Below are positions 36,349 through 45,550 of a stretch of DNA of 64,000 bases, in pieces. The notes beneath the pieces are model-generated. The model was given only the letters and a program-made list of their open reading frames with translations. It was not told where the DNA came from and did not search any database. The stretch's first letter is position 1. Each line of letters starts with the position of its first letter. The stretch comes from Blautia_A aquisgranensis (GTDB lineage Bacteria > Bacillota > Clostridia > Lachnospirales > Lachnospiraceae). The stretch lies in the NCBI RefSeq assembly GCF_040096615.1, contig NZ_JBBMEJ010000008.1, positions 94,104 to 158,103 of the forward strand, written 5' to 3'. The translations under genes were made by a program, and so were the position numbers.

Positions 36349-37683
36349 ATGAGTTCATCTATAAATCAGGATTTCACGGCCAAAGGCCTGTTGAAATTCG
36401 CTATGCCGTCTATCATCATGATGGTGTTCATGTCATGTTACACCATTGTGGACGGAATTTTTGTTTCCCGTTTCGTCGGAAGTAATGCACTTTCTTCCCT
36501 TAATATCGTATATCCGGTCGAGGGACTTGTTGTTGCGGTAGCTACTATGCTCTCTACTGGTGGCAATGCCATTATCAGTAATTATCTTGGGCAGGGAAAG
36601 CCCAAAGAATCCCGGGCGTTTATGACACAGTTTGTCGTGCTCGGACTTCTTTTCAGTGTCCTGATCATGGCCATCGTGTTTATTTTTCTCACCCCGATCT
36701 GCCGTGCACTTGGCTCTACAGATGCATTGCTCTCTGATGCTCAGATTTATCTGAAGATTCTGATTCTGTTCGCGCCTGCCTGCATGCTTCAGACCTTTTT
36801 CCAATGCTTTTTTGTCACTGCCGGAAAACCGCATCTCGGGCTTTTTCTTATGATCGGGGCCGGGATATTAAACGCTGTACTGGATTATGTTCTGATCGTA
36901 CCGCTACATATGGGAATCGGCGGCGCTGCCCTTGCCACAGGAATCGGCCAGACCTTACCTGCTGTTGTGGGAATCATTTTCTTTTTCACACGCAGCACAG
37001 AACTGTATTTTACACCTTTTAAATTCAACCTTAAGATCATCGGTGAAGCCTGCTACAACGGTTCCTCCGAGATGGTGAGCCAGCTTTCCAACTCCATTGT
37101 AACCTTTTTGTTTAATATTATCCTGATCCGCCTTGCAGGCTCCGCAGGAGTTGCAGCTATCAGCATTCTTTTATACGGACAGTTTCTGTTTAATGCTTTT
37201 TATCTGGGACTGTCCATCGGGGTCAGTCCGGTGATCGGTTTCCAGTATGGAGCCGTTCAAAAATCCCGTCTCCGGAAAACCTATAAGATCATTATGATGT
37301 TCACCTGCATCTCCTCCGTAGTGATCGTAAGCCTCTCGCTTATCTGCTCACGCCCTATTGTATCCGTATTTACAAAAGACCCGGATACCTTCCGGCTTGC
37401 AGCGGATGGTTTCCGGATCTTTGCGATCAACTTTTTATTCAGTGGAATTAATATTATTTCATCAGGAATTTTCACAGCCCTGTCCAATGGAAAAATTTCT
37501 GCGATCCTTTCCTTTTCCAGAACCCTGTTCTTTCTGGTAATCTGCCTGTTTACGTTCCCGTATTTTCTGGGAATCACAGGCGTATGGCTGGCAGTTCCGG
37601 CAGCGGAATTCCTGACCCTTATCTTAAGCGGACGGATGCACTGGAAATATTTTCTTCAGAAAAATGAAAGTACATATTTCTAA
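36349..37683 (+). CDS. MATE-family efflux transporter (MerR-linked)
   Basis: 444 residues, 12 membrane helices, full length. MATE features are FAMPSIIMMVFMSCYTIVDG-type TM1, ISNYLGQGKPKESRAFM, FFVTAGKPHLGLFLMI in the first half and FQYGAVQKSRLRKTYKII in the second. AAGGAGG precedes the ATG. It belongs to a clade distinct from the MarR-linked pump. Its regulator is the divergent BmrR-like protein, so it is a drug-inducible pump by analogy with BmrR/Bmr. Confidence 0.93.
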   Translation: MSSSINQDFTAKGLLKFAMPSIIMMVFMSCYTIVDGIFVSRFVGSNALSSLNIVYPVEGLVVAVATMLSTGGNAIISNYLGQGKPKESRAFMTQFVVLGLLFSVLIMAIVFIFLTPICRALGSTDALLSDAQIYLKILILFAPACMLQTFFQCFFVTAGKPHLGLFLMIGAGILNAVLDYVLIVPLHMGIGGAALATGIGQTLPAVVGIIFFFTRSTELYFTPFKFNLKIIGEACYNGSSEMVSQLSNSIVTFLFNIILIRLAGSAGVAAISILLYGQFLFNAFYLGLSIGVSPVIGFQYGAVQKSRLRKTYKIIMMFTCISSVVIVSLSLICSRPIVSVFTKDPDTFRLAADGFRIFAINFLFSGINIISSGIFTALSNGKISAILSFSRTLFFLVICLFTFPYFLGITGVWLAVPAAEFLTLILSGRMHWKYFLQKNESTYF

Positions 37684-39382
37684 GCTTCCTTCAGAAGTTC
37701 TTTCTCATCCTTCAGATCAAACTTCCGCTCTACCAGTTCTTCAATAAACTGAGCGGTTGCTTCCCAGCCAAGAAGACTGCTGTTTAAAAGGACATCGCGG
37801 GTATGACGGTCACCACGTTTTTTGCCTGTGATGTACTCGTGTCTTGCGTGCTGGGATTTTTCTACATTTTCCCATTCTTCCTCAGCTTTGTGCTGATTTA
37901 AGCCGGTCTTTTTCATTACGGCCGCAATCTCATCAGTCTTCGGTGCATAGATGAATATGTTCATCACATCCTGGCTGTCTTTCAGGATATAATCGCTGCT
38001 TCGTCCTACGATCACGCAGGAATTCTTTGCAAATTCATGGATAGCCTGGAACTGAGCATCAATAACTCGGTTGGAAAGGTTTGCGTAACGGACACCATAG
38101 GAGGTATCAAACGCATAACGGACACCGATCCTGGTATCTGCTTCCTCTACCAGTCCCTTGTCAACACCGATTTCCTGAACAACTTTATCTACCAGGTCTC
38201 TGTCGTAATACTCTATTCCGAAATAATCTGCAACCATTCTGGCGATCTCCGGACCGCCGCTTCCATACTCACATCCAACCGTAATAACAAAATGTCTGTC
38301 CGGATACTTTGCGTCAGGCAGTGCCACCGGTTCTTCCGGTGCAGCCTTTGTCTCATCTACAATAAAGATATCGCGGCCAAATTCCTCGCCGTATTTTTTC
38401 TTGGAATAAAAGTAGAAAAATACGCCAAGTGCAAGCCAGATTCCTACTACGACCCATTCCTGCCATACCAGTGCTGCGGAGAAGGATGCAGGAATGATAT
38501 AGAGAAGTGTCATGAATCCGGCCATGATCACAGCCATCGCACCTACAAAGCCACCGGCTTTTACCTTGTATGGTCTTTCCATCTCCGGTTTCTTTTTCCG
38601 GAGAATACAGAAGGAAATGGACACAAACATATAGGCAATCACGCAGCCAAAAGATGCTGCATCAACCAGCCATACAAGAACGCCTCTTCCGAAGAACGGA
38701 GCTGCCACGCAGGCGATTCCGCAGAAAATGATCGCGGCTCCCGGAGTTTTGTTTTTTCCAAGCTTTCCGATCTTCTTATAGGGAACATCGATCTCCTCGG
38801 CTGCCTGTGGGATAACATCAAATCCAATGAAAAGGAACGGTGTCATGCAGGCTACCTTAAACACACTTCCCAGTGTATTTCCTGCTCCGCTTTCCCACAT
38901 CTGGCCTGTAATATTTCCGGCATCTCCATTTACGGCAGAACCAACTACCAGAAGGATTCCGGCGATGGCAATGATGGCTGTCAGAACAGTCTGGAGGATC
39001 GCTGCTGTTTTTGCACCCTTGATATTGATGATCGTGATCAGGATCGCAACGCCCACACCAAGAATAATGGTCGTGTTGCCACATATCCCAGAATGATCAT
39101 CCAGGTACAAACAAAAGACCCTGTAGGTCCCATGGCGCGGTAGCTGAACACATGCTCACCACCGCACTGCGGCATTGCAGATGTCAGCTCTGCATAGATG
39201 AGTCCCACAAAGAATACCATCACTCCACCGATCAGCATGGCGATCATGGAGCCGGCAAAACCGGCTGTTGTGATCCAGTCTCCGGAGTTAATGACCCAGC
39301 CCCATCCGATCATCGCTCCGAAAGCAATGACCAGGATGTCCCAGGCACCCATTACTTTATCAAACTTTGATTTCTGTTCCAT
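37680..39382 (-). pseudogene. Amino-acid permease fused to a cytidylate kinase-like domain, disrupted
   Basis: The 5' part (MEQKSKFDKVMGAWDILVIA to CTWMIILGYVA) is an APC-superfamily permease with helices 1-3. Near 39,080 the frame shifts to TTIILGVGVAILITIINIKG, skipping about two helices, and continues through the remaining helices. From about 38,290 to the end is a soluble P-loop domain (FVITVGCEYGSGGPEIARMV, YYDRDLVDKVVQEIG, CVIVGRSSDYIL) of the cytidylate kinase-like family. The fusion of transporter and nucleotide-kinase fold is unusual. It ends where the MATE gene ends on the other strand, and the GABA aminotransferase gene lies upstream, so the intact form was probably a GABA or amino-acid importer. 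Internal deletion makes it a likely pseudogene. Confidence 0.8.
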
Positions 39383-39477
39383 ATAAAACCTCCTCTTTTT
39401 CCCATCTATACAGACAAAAATCCGCTGCTCATTTTCCTGCATCCTTGCAGGCAGAACAGCGGATCTTCAGATTTTAT

Positions 39478-40851
39478 TTATGCTTCCATTGCTTCTTTCA
39501 GAGATGCCTCGAAAATCTCCAGCCCTTTCTCCATCTGCTCATCTGTCATGGTAAGCGGTGCGAGGAAACGAACTACATTGCCGGCTGTTCCACAGTTTTC
39601 AAGGAGAAGTCCTTTCTGGATCGCATTCTGGATCAGTCTGGCTGCGAGCTCTGTAGCAGGCTCTTTTGTCTCTTTGTCTTTTACAAGCTCGATACCGATC
39701 ATCGCGCCAAGTCCACGGACATCACCAATAACCGGATATTTTTCCTGAAGCTCTTTGTAGCGTTTCATCACAACTTCGCCGATGTGTCTTGCTTTTCCGG
39801 CATAGTCGTCACGTTTCATCACATCCATAACAGCCAGAGCTGCTGCACAGGAAACCGGGTTACCGCAGAAGGTTCCGCCGATGGTTCCTGCCGGTGCTGC
39901 ATCCATGATCTCTGCTCTTGCTGTGATCGCTGAGATTGGAAGGCCTGCGCCAAGGGATTTTGCTGTTGTGATGATATCCGGTGCTGCACCTGCCTCTGCC
40001 CAGTACTCAGATGCGTAATATTTACCGGTTCTGCAGTTACCGCACTGAACCTCATCTGCGATCATCAGGATTCCGTTATCATCACAGATCTTGCGGACCG
40101 CTTTGACCCACTCGATCGGTGCCGGGATAAATCCGCCCTCGCCCTGGAATGGCTCTACGATCATACATGCGATCTCGCTTGCCGGTGCTCCCTCGTCAAA
40201 AATTTTCTGGAGCTCATCTATGTAATACTGGATTGCCTCAGCCTCTGTGTAGCCTTTTGGTGCACGGTAAACATATGGATATGGTGCACGGAAGATTCCT
40301 GCCGGGAACGGTCCCATGCCAATGGCATATGCTTTTTTCGCGGTCAGTGCCATGGTCAGGTTTGTTCTTCCATGGAATGCACCTGTGAAGCAGATCACGC
40401 CGCTTCTCTTTGTAAATGCTTTTGCGATCTTGATGGCGTTCTCATCACACTCGGCTCCTGAGTTTGCAAAATATGTTTTCTTTTTGTCTCCCTTACATGG
40501 CATGATCTCATTCAGTCTCTCTGCCAGTGTTACATATCCGTCATGTACATATACATTAAAGATCGTATGGAAATATTTCTCGGTCTGTTTCTTTACTGCC
40601 TCGATTACTTCCGGATTAGAGTATCCGATATTCAGAACACCGACACCACCGACCCAGTCAAGGAATTTATTTCCGTCCAGGTCTTCAAACATTGCTCCTG
40701 ATCCCTGTTTGATGCAGATCGGATATGTTTTTCCACATAATGCTTTCGGGATTGCCTCATCTCTTCTGTCCAGAAGCTCTTTTGATTTCGGTCCTGGTAC
40801 CTGTGCGGTTACGATCTCTGGTAATGCGGTTGCTAATTCTGCTGTTGTCAT
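39478..40851 (-). CDS. gabT: 4-aminobutyrate aminotransferase (class III PLP enzyme)
   Basis: 457 residues, full length. Class III aminotransferase features are FLDWVGGVGVLNIGY, TYFANSGAECDENAIKIAKA, CFTGAFHGRTNLTMALT, IADEVQCGNCRTGKYYASEY and PLP Lys near 298 in TTAKSLGAGLPISA. GTIGGTFCGNPVSCAAALAV closes the site. The context (amino-acid permease downstream, PucR regulator upstream) supports GABA or related omega-amino acid use. AGGAGGAG precedes the ATG, and a promoter-proximal terminator hairpin lies in its leader. Confidence 0.88.
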   Translation of the reverse strand: MTTAELATALPEIVTAQVPGPKSKELLDRRDEAIPKALCGKTYPICIKQGSGAMFEDLDGNKFLDWVGGVGVLNIGYSNPEVIEAVKKQTEKYFHTIFNVYVHDGYVTLAERLNEIMPCKGDKKKTYFANSGAECDENAIKIAKAFTKRSGVICFTGAFHGRTNLTMALTAKKAYAIGMGPFPAGIFRAPYPYVYRAPKGYTEAEAIQYYIDELQKIFDEGAPASEIACMIVEPFQGEGGFIPAPIEWVKAVRKICDDNGILMIADEVQCGNCRTGKYYASEYWAEAGAAPDIITTAKSLGAGLPISAITARAEIMDAAPAGTIGGTFCGNPVSCAAALAVMDVMKRDDYAGKARHIGEVVMKRYKELQEKYPVIGDVRGLGAMIGIELVKDKETKEPATELAARLIQNAIQKGLLLENCGTAGNVVRFLAPLTMTDEQMEKGLEIFEASLKEAMEA

Positions 40852-40888
40852 AATGTACTCCTCCTTCTATCTCCCGAAACAAAAAACA

Positions 40889-40916
40889 GACGCCAGATAA
40901 GTAATTATCTGACGCC
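40889..40916 (-). terminator. Intrinsic terminator in the gabT leader
   Basis: Stem GACGCCAGATAA/TTATCTGACGCC (two G-U wobbles), loop GTAA, followed by TTTTTT on the minus strand. It lies between the gabT promoter and the gabT ribosome site, so it can act as an attenuator; it also ends pucR transcripts. Confidence 0.75.
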
Positions 40917-40954
40917 TTTGTCATTTGTCTGTTGTTCTTTTTTGATTTAGCTAA

Positions 40955-40982
40955 ATTATAGCACTTTTCTATTTGAAAGCAA
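40955..40982 (-). promoter_or_regulatory. Promoter upstream of gabT
   Basis: Minus-strand TTGCTT (40977-40982), 16-bp spacer, TATAAT (40955-40960). The start site would lie about 90 bases upstream of the gabT ATG, leaving the terminator hairpin inside the leader. Confidence 0.65.
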
Positions 40983-40995
40983 TATGCCCGGGGTA

Positions 40996-42243
40996 TCATA
41001 TTTTTTGTGCACGGTGCACAGTGTTTCGATATCTTCTGATCAGAAATGCCAGCTTCAGCCCAAGGCATGTGTCCAGATCTTCGAAATCGCAGTCCAGTAT
41101 CTCACGGATCTTTTTCAGTCTGTAATTCAGGGTATTCCGGTGGAGAAACATTTCTTCTGCTGTTTTTTTGGCATTACAATTGCAATTTAAATAATTCTCC
41201 AGTGTTTCACTTAAGTTTCCGTTATTAAGTTCATCTGCTTTGCGTAGCTTTCCAATCTGTTCTTCCATATACGCATCCAGAATTCTGGGATCATACACAT
41301 GCGAAAGCAGGGTGTAGATTCCCTGATTTTTAAAAAAGAATACCTGCCCTTTTGCCCCCGACGCTGCTGCAGCTCTGATTGCTTCTGAGGCCTCATTACG
41401 ACTTTTTCTTACTTCATCCAGATAGGCCGTGCTGTTTCCCACTCCTATCGTGAGAAGCATTCCATATTCTTTTAGTGCTTTATCCGCAATTCTGTAAAGA
41501 AGTTTTTTTATCTCTTCTTCGGATTCTCTTTCTGGAATCAGTGCAAGAATGGAGCCTGCCTGTGGAAGGATCAGAAGCTCTTCTTTGATAATATCGGAAA
41601 ATTCGCTTCGGATCATTCGCTTCACATTCCGTCCCACAGTCAGAGAATCTTCACTCTCACATCCGTTTTCTGTATTGCTTTCAAACGCAAACTCAGCCAC
41701 AAAAAAGCTTCCCTCAAGATCAATGTTCAGGTATCTGGCCTGAGCCAGCACCCGTTCCCGGCTTAAGTGCTCCGCATCCAGAATGGACGAAAACAACTGT
41801 TCCGAAGCATTCCTGTCATTTTCTTCCAACACAAGCCTGCGGCAAATGATCTGTGACAGATCGATCAAGGGATATTTCTCCGGAAGTTCAAAAAGCGGGA
41901 GGCTTTTTTTCTCGCAATACTGCATCAGCTCTTCTGATATCTGCCCTTCATTGATTCCAAGGGCAGTAATACCATGTTCACACATCTGATGAATCAGTGA
42001 CATTAATTTCCGGTGGTCATCCGTGACGCTTGGATTGGTCAGAACCACAAATTCACCGCCATGGATATAGTTTTCGATTCTGTATTCGCTTTTGACACAT
42101 TGCAGACAGTCCGCAAAATAGATCCAGCGGACTAACTGGTGAAGGCCGCTCTTTCCTGCTTTCAGTTTCAAGTGTTTTGAAAGCTCCGGAATCTGCATCA
42201 TCTCCTCACAATTCACGTTTGTTTCTTCCTCCTGACTATGCAC
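40996..42243 (-). CDS. PucR-family transcriptional regulator
   Basis: 415 residues. The N-terminal PucR domain (about 10-130: MQIPELSKHLKLKAGKSGLHQLVRWIYF in part, GGEFVVLTNPS, ITALGINEG) is followed by a GGDEF-like central domain and a C-terminal helix-turn-helix of the CdaR/PucR type (LENYLNCNCNAKKTAEEMFL, HRNTLNYRLKKI). Such regulators respond to purine or amino-acid catabolites; some control GABA use. It lies 144 bases upstream of gabT on the same strand and probably regulates it. Confidence 0.88.
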   Translation of the reverse strand: MHSQEEETNVNCEEMMQIPELSKHLKLKAGKSGLHQLVRWIYFADCLQCVKSEYRIENYIHGGEFVVLTNPSVTDDHRKLMSLIHQMCEHGITALGINEGQISEELMQYCEKKSLPLFELPEKYPLIDLSQIICRRLVLEENDRNASEQLFSSILDAEHLSRERVLAQARYLNIDLEGSFFVAEFAFESNTENGCESEDSLTVGRNVKRMIRSEFSDIIKEELLILPQAGSILALIPERESEEEIKKLLYRIADKALKEYGMLLTIGVGNSTAYLDEVRKSRNEASEAIRAAAASGAKGQVFFFKNQGIYTLLSHVYDPRILDAYMEEQIGKLRKADELNNGNLSETLENYLNCNCNAKKTAEEMFLHRNTLNYRLKKIREILDCDFEDLDTCLGLKLAFLIRRYRNTVHRAQKI

Positions 42244-42264
42244 TTCTCCGGTGAAACTGCATTA

Positions 42265-43476
42265 TTATTTTGAATATTTTTCTATTATACATTCGTGTTC
42301 TTTTGTTTTTGTATCATAATTGACACCGACCAGCAGAAGGTTTCCCTGATATTCTTCCAATGCCCTGCAATACTCTTTGTTTTTTATCTGAGCAATTGCT
42401 CCTCTGGCATTTTTATTCCATTTTAATTCTACAACAAGTGCCGGTTTTTCTCTGAATTTCTTTCGAGGAATAAAAACAAGGTCTGCAAATTCCTTTCCGC
42501 CTGCAAGCTCACGGTGTACCGTATAAAAATTCCTCGCTGCATACAGGGCCAACAAAATGGTGTACCTTAATGCATTTTCATCATTGTACTGAATATGTGA
42601 AGTTTCGAAATGTGCCTGTCTGATTCCAGTAATTTCCAATCCTTCCAAATCGCATACAGCTGACCACCGATCTCGGACTGTAAACAGACAGATTCTTCTC
42701 AAAAGAATACCCGTCATACCAGCTTCTGATTTCTGTCAGATCCATATGGTACTGATCGCATAATTCCCGGACTTCCTCTTCTGTAAATCCGACATAACGT
42801 GCCAGTGGACCTGGATTGATCATGGAAAACTCGTCAAACATATTCAAAGCTGAATGTGTTCCATATTTCTTTATGGGAAGAATTCCTGTCATATATGCAA
42901 GATGAATATATGACTTGTCTTTCAAAAGATCTCTCAGAAAATCCAGATACTTCTCCTGTGCTTCCTTATCTTCTTTATATTCTCTGAAAATGCAGTCCCA
43001 TTCATCAATAATGATCACAAATGACTGTTTTTTCTGAGCATAGATATCCTGCATACACTGGGCCAGATCTGTATCATCAAAATAATCTATCTGCGGAAAT
43101 TCGGCTTTTAATTCCCGGATAATGAGAGCTTTAAATCTGTGGATCAGTTCATAAATATCCTTACTTCTGCTCAGAAATTCCAGCATATTAACCGAAATTG
43201 TATTGTAACGATTCAGATATCTTTCGAACTCACTGTTCTTTACAATCTCAAACTCCGAAAACAGTTCTTTTGAATTGCAGCCACAGCTGTAATATGCGGT
43301 GAGCATGTTCGCAGCAATTGATTTTCCAAACGTCTCGGACGGCTGACACAAATATACTTCTGCATCGTATGCAGGACTGAATTGGTATACGCAAGCAATC
43401 CTGTTTTATCAATATAAATGTCAGAATTGACAGCTTCTTCGAATTTACTGCTGTCCGGATTCAAATATATTCCCAT
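42265..43476 (-). pseudogene. AAA-ATPase with PD-(D/E)XK nuclease-like domain, disrupted
   Basis: Starts MGIYLNPDSSKFEEAVNSD after GGAGGCG. DIYIDKTGLLAYTN and the P-loop region match the AAA-ATPase-like/DUF1703 family. A single-base loss at about 43,334 breaks SRPRR-FGKSIAANML. The second frame continues through FVIIIDEWDCIFREYKED and YLAYMTG-type ATPase motifs to GNYWNQTG, where a large deletion near 42,620 joins out of frame to IRQAHFETSHIQYNDENALR. The nuclease-like end remains: EFADLVFIPRKK and PALVVELKWNKNARGAIAQI. Intact relatives have about 520-570 residues. Confidence 0.85.
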
Positions 43477-43595
43477 TTGTGCGCCTCCTGTCACCGATAT
43501 GTTTTCCACTCCATATGATCCATAACCTGTCATATTTCTGATATTTCACTTGAAAATATTTTACTATTTACTCAATAGAGTTACAACAAAAAAAG

Positions 43596-43661
43596 GCCGG
43601 AAGTATATACCCGAGACCATTAAAATATCATTTTCTGGAAACTCTGTCATACACTTCCGGC
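43596..43661 (-). terminator. Terminator of the cupin/CMD operon
   Basis: GCCGGAAGT pairs with ACTTCCGGC over a long loop, followed by CCTTTTTTTG on the minus strand, about 57 bases after the cupin fragment. Confidence 0.8.
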
Positions 43662-43717
43662 AATATAGTTATCGCCATCAGTGATTCAACTGTCTGTATA
43701 ATTCGTTGATTTGTCAT

Positions 43718-43997
43718 TTATTTTAATTTCCCATACTCTTCATCCGATACCGGCTCGCACCACTCATTGGAGCCTCCCTCACCTGGTACTTCCACTGCAA
43801 GGTGACTGAACCAGCTGTCCGGTGCTGCGCCATGCCAGTGTTTCACTTCTGCCGGAATATTGATGCAGTCGCCTGGTTTCATCTCAATGGCTTCTTTGCC
43901 TTCTTCCCGATAATATCCGCGCCCTGCAACACAAACAAGGATCTGTCCGCCGCCGGATTTTGCGTGATGGATGTGCCAGTTGTTACTGCATTAAACT
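43718..43997 (-). pseudogene. Cupin-domain protein, C-terminal fragment
   Basis: The frame reads NNWHIHHAKSGGGQILVCVA, RGYYREEGKEAIEMKPGD, VKHWHGAAPDSWFSHLAVEV and ends DEEYGKLK. The metal ligands HIHH and KHWHG are preserved, but a stop directly precedes this part and the N-terminal 50 or so residues are missing. It is a second copy of the cupin encoded at 44458, with the carboxymuconolactone decarboxylase gene between them. It is cut at a deletion junction near 43,997. Confidence 0.8.
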
Positions 43998-44093
43998 GGA
44001 CTCCCCCTCCGCAATCCCTTGTAGTTGCTAGCTTTAACGGCATACACATTTGTGCTTTGTGCGAATCTTTTCTGACGAGCAGTTTCTACCAGG

Positions 44094-44432
44094 TTATTTT
44101 TCTATTTCTTCCTCGTTCCAAACCTCTTTTGCAAGGTTGAATACTGCCCATCCCTTTGGCCATCCTGCATAGAATGCTATGTGGGTGATAATCGCTGCGA
44201 TTTCTTTCTGTGTTACTCCATGATCCTTTGCATTCTGTAAATGGAATTTTAAAGAAGAATCTGTAATTCCCTGTGCCATCAGTGCTACGACTGTGATAAT
44301 GCTTCTTGTCTTTAAATCAATATCTTCGTTGTTCCAATTCTCTCCGAACAGAACATCATCGTTGAAATGTGCAAACTCCGGTGCAAATGTTCCCAGAGCA
44401 TTTCTTCCTGCTGTCTGTGTGATCTTTGCCAT
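44094..44432 (-). CDS. Carboxymuconolactone decarboxylase family protein
   Basis: 112 residues. CMD/AhpD-like fold with FAHFNDDVLFGENWNNEDID, LMAQGITDSSLKFHLQNA, GVTQKEIAAIITHIAFYAGWP. The AhpD CxxC pair is absent; the usual His in THIAFYAGWPK is present. It sits 25 bases downstream of the cupin gene and is co-regulated with it from the MerR-type promoter at 44910. Such cupin plus CMD pairs are common in Clostridia, where a role in small-molecule or aldehyde stress is suspected. Confidence 0.9.
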   Translation of the reverse strand: MAKITQTAGRNALGTFAPEFAHFNDDVLFGENWNNEDIDLKTRSIITVVALMAQGITDSSLKFHLQNAKDHGVTQKEIAAIITHIAFYAGWPKGWAVFNLAKEVWNEEEIEK

Positions 44433-44457
44433 GATATCAACCCTCCGTCTTTCTTAT

Positions 44458-44880
44458 TTATGGTAATTTGTCATACTCTTCTTCCGGTAAAAACTCAAGC
44501 CATTCATTGGAAGCTCCCTCTGCTGGAACTTCAACAGCCAGATGCTGGAACCAGCTGTCTTTCGCTGCCCCGTGCCAGTGTTTTACTTCTGGTGAAATAT
44601 TTACTACATCTCCAGCTTTCAATTCACGAGCTGGTTTTCCTTCTTCCTGGTACCATCCTCTTCCACCAGTAACCAGAAGGATCTGTCCACCTTTATGATG
44701 GATGTGGTATGCATTGATTGTTCCCGGAGCGAAAGTAACCAGACCAACTGGTACTCTCTCTGTTGTAAGCATATTCAAATAGCATTCACCTGTAAAATAC
44801 TTTGCGAATGCTACGTTTTCTTCACCGATTGGAAATACGTTACCTCCACCTAAGTCTTTTTTCATCTGTTCGATATCCAT
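44458..44880 (-). CDS. Cupin-domain protein
   Basis: 140 residues, single cupin. Metal ligands appear in YHIHHKGGQILLVTGGRGWYQEEG and VKHWHGAAKDSWFQHLAVEV (given in part); the N-terminus is MDIEQMKKDLGGGNVFPIGE. A GAGGAA ribosome site precedes the ATG. It is the first gene after a MerR-type promoter. Enzyme function is unknown. Confidence 0.9.
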   Translation of the reverse strand: MDIEQMKKDLGGGNVFPIGEENVAFAKYFTGECYLNMLTTERVPVGLVTFAPGTINAYHIHHKGGQILLVTGGRGWYQEEGKPARELKAGDVVNISPEVKHWHGAAKDSWFQHLAVEVPAEGASNEWLEFLPEEEYDKLP

Positions 44881-44909
44881 AAAAAATTCCTCCTTGCTCT
44901 TTTTATTTT

Positions 44910-44940
44910 ATGGTACAACCTGAAGTAAGCTCTAGGTCAA
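44910..44940 (-). promoter_or_regulatory. MerR-type promoter of the cupin/CMD operon
   Basis: Minus-strand TTGACC, 19-bp spacer, TACCAT. The spacer has a TAGAG-CTTA-CTTCA dyad and shares most positions with the promoter at 25100-25130. One MerR protein probably controls both; no intact copy is in this window. Confidence 0.8.
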
Positions 44941-45103
44941 TAGATTTTGCAACTTTTTACATAAAGTTCATAATTTTTCTGTGACAGTTTGCATTTCAGG
45001 TACACTCTATTTCTTATCGGTATCATCATACTCCCATATTGCTTTCTATGTCCAATACCCATTATTATGGGTTGCTTAATGCCTTTTAAGCATAATCTGT
45101 TTC

Positions 45104-45164
45104 TATATCACAATGCAAAACAGATCTGCTGTATTCTGGCAGACCTACTTTGCATTATGATATA
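45104..45164. repeat. Long two-tier inverted repeat left of the Tn554-like module
   Basis: TATATCACAATGCAAA pairs with TTTGCATTATGATATA (15 of 16), and an inner AGATCTGC/GCAGACCT pairing lies within the loop. AATCTGTTT occurs directly repeated on both sides (45094 and 45169). It lies 3 bases beyond the tnpC stop and may be a terminator, an element end, or both. The rest of the 44941-45103 gap shows no gene. Confidence 0.55.
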
Positions 45165-45166
45165 GC

Positions 45167-45550
45167 TTAAATCTGTTTGATAAGATTCAACTCTTTCTTG
45201 GATAGTGCTTTTTTTAACTTCTGGTTTTCCTTTATTAGATTCTCATTTTCGCTTTTCAGTTTCTGTAGCTGTTGCCGGAGCAGATTCATTTCCGCTTCCA
45301 TCGCCTGACTGATAATGTTTCTCCTTGGATCCACCATACCAGCCTGCTGTTCCATTGCTGCATCAATCTCACCTCTTACAATCGGATTCTTGTAAAAGAA
45401 TCCTCTAGATAAACCAGTCTTTTGCATCAGTGCTGGTACGGACACCTTTTCTCTCTCCAACACCATTGTCCGTATTGTCAGGACTGCCCGTTCCACTTTT
45501 TCTTCGCTCTTTCTTTTATTCAATTCCAGCATCTTGTCGTATTTGCTCAT
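45167..45550 (-). CDS. Tn554 TnpC-like protein
   Basis: 127 residues. An N-terminal helix-turn-helix region (VSVPALMQKTGLSRGFFYKN) is followed by a coiled coil (EAEMNLLRQQLQKLKSENEN, KENQKLKKALSKKEL). Size and layout match TnpC of Tn554, a non-catalytic orientation factor for transposition. It overlaps the third recombinase by 35 bases and is last in the four-gene transposition operon. Confidence 0.88.
   Translation of the reverse strand: MSKYDKMLELNKRKSEEKVERAVLTIRTMVLEREKVSVPALMQKTGLSRGFFYKNPIVRGEIDAAMEQQAGMVDPRRNIISQAMEAEMNLLRQQLQKLKSENENLIKENQKLKKALSKKELNLIKQI

Noticed and set aside
45094..45177. AATCTGTTT direct repeats as target-site duplication of the Tn554-like module
   Set aside because: Both copies lie on the left side, one inside tnpC, and Tn554-type elements do not make target duplications.
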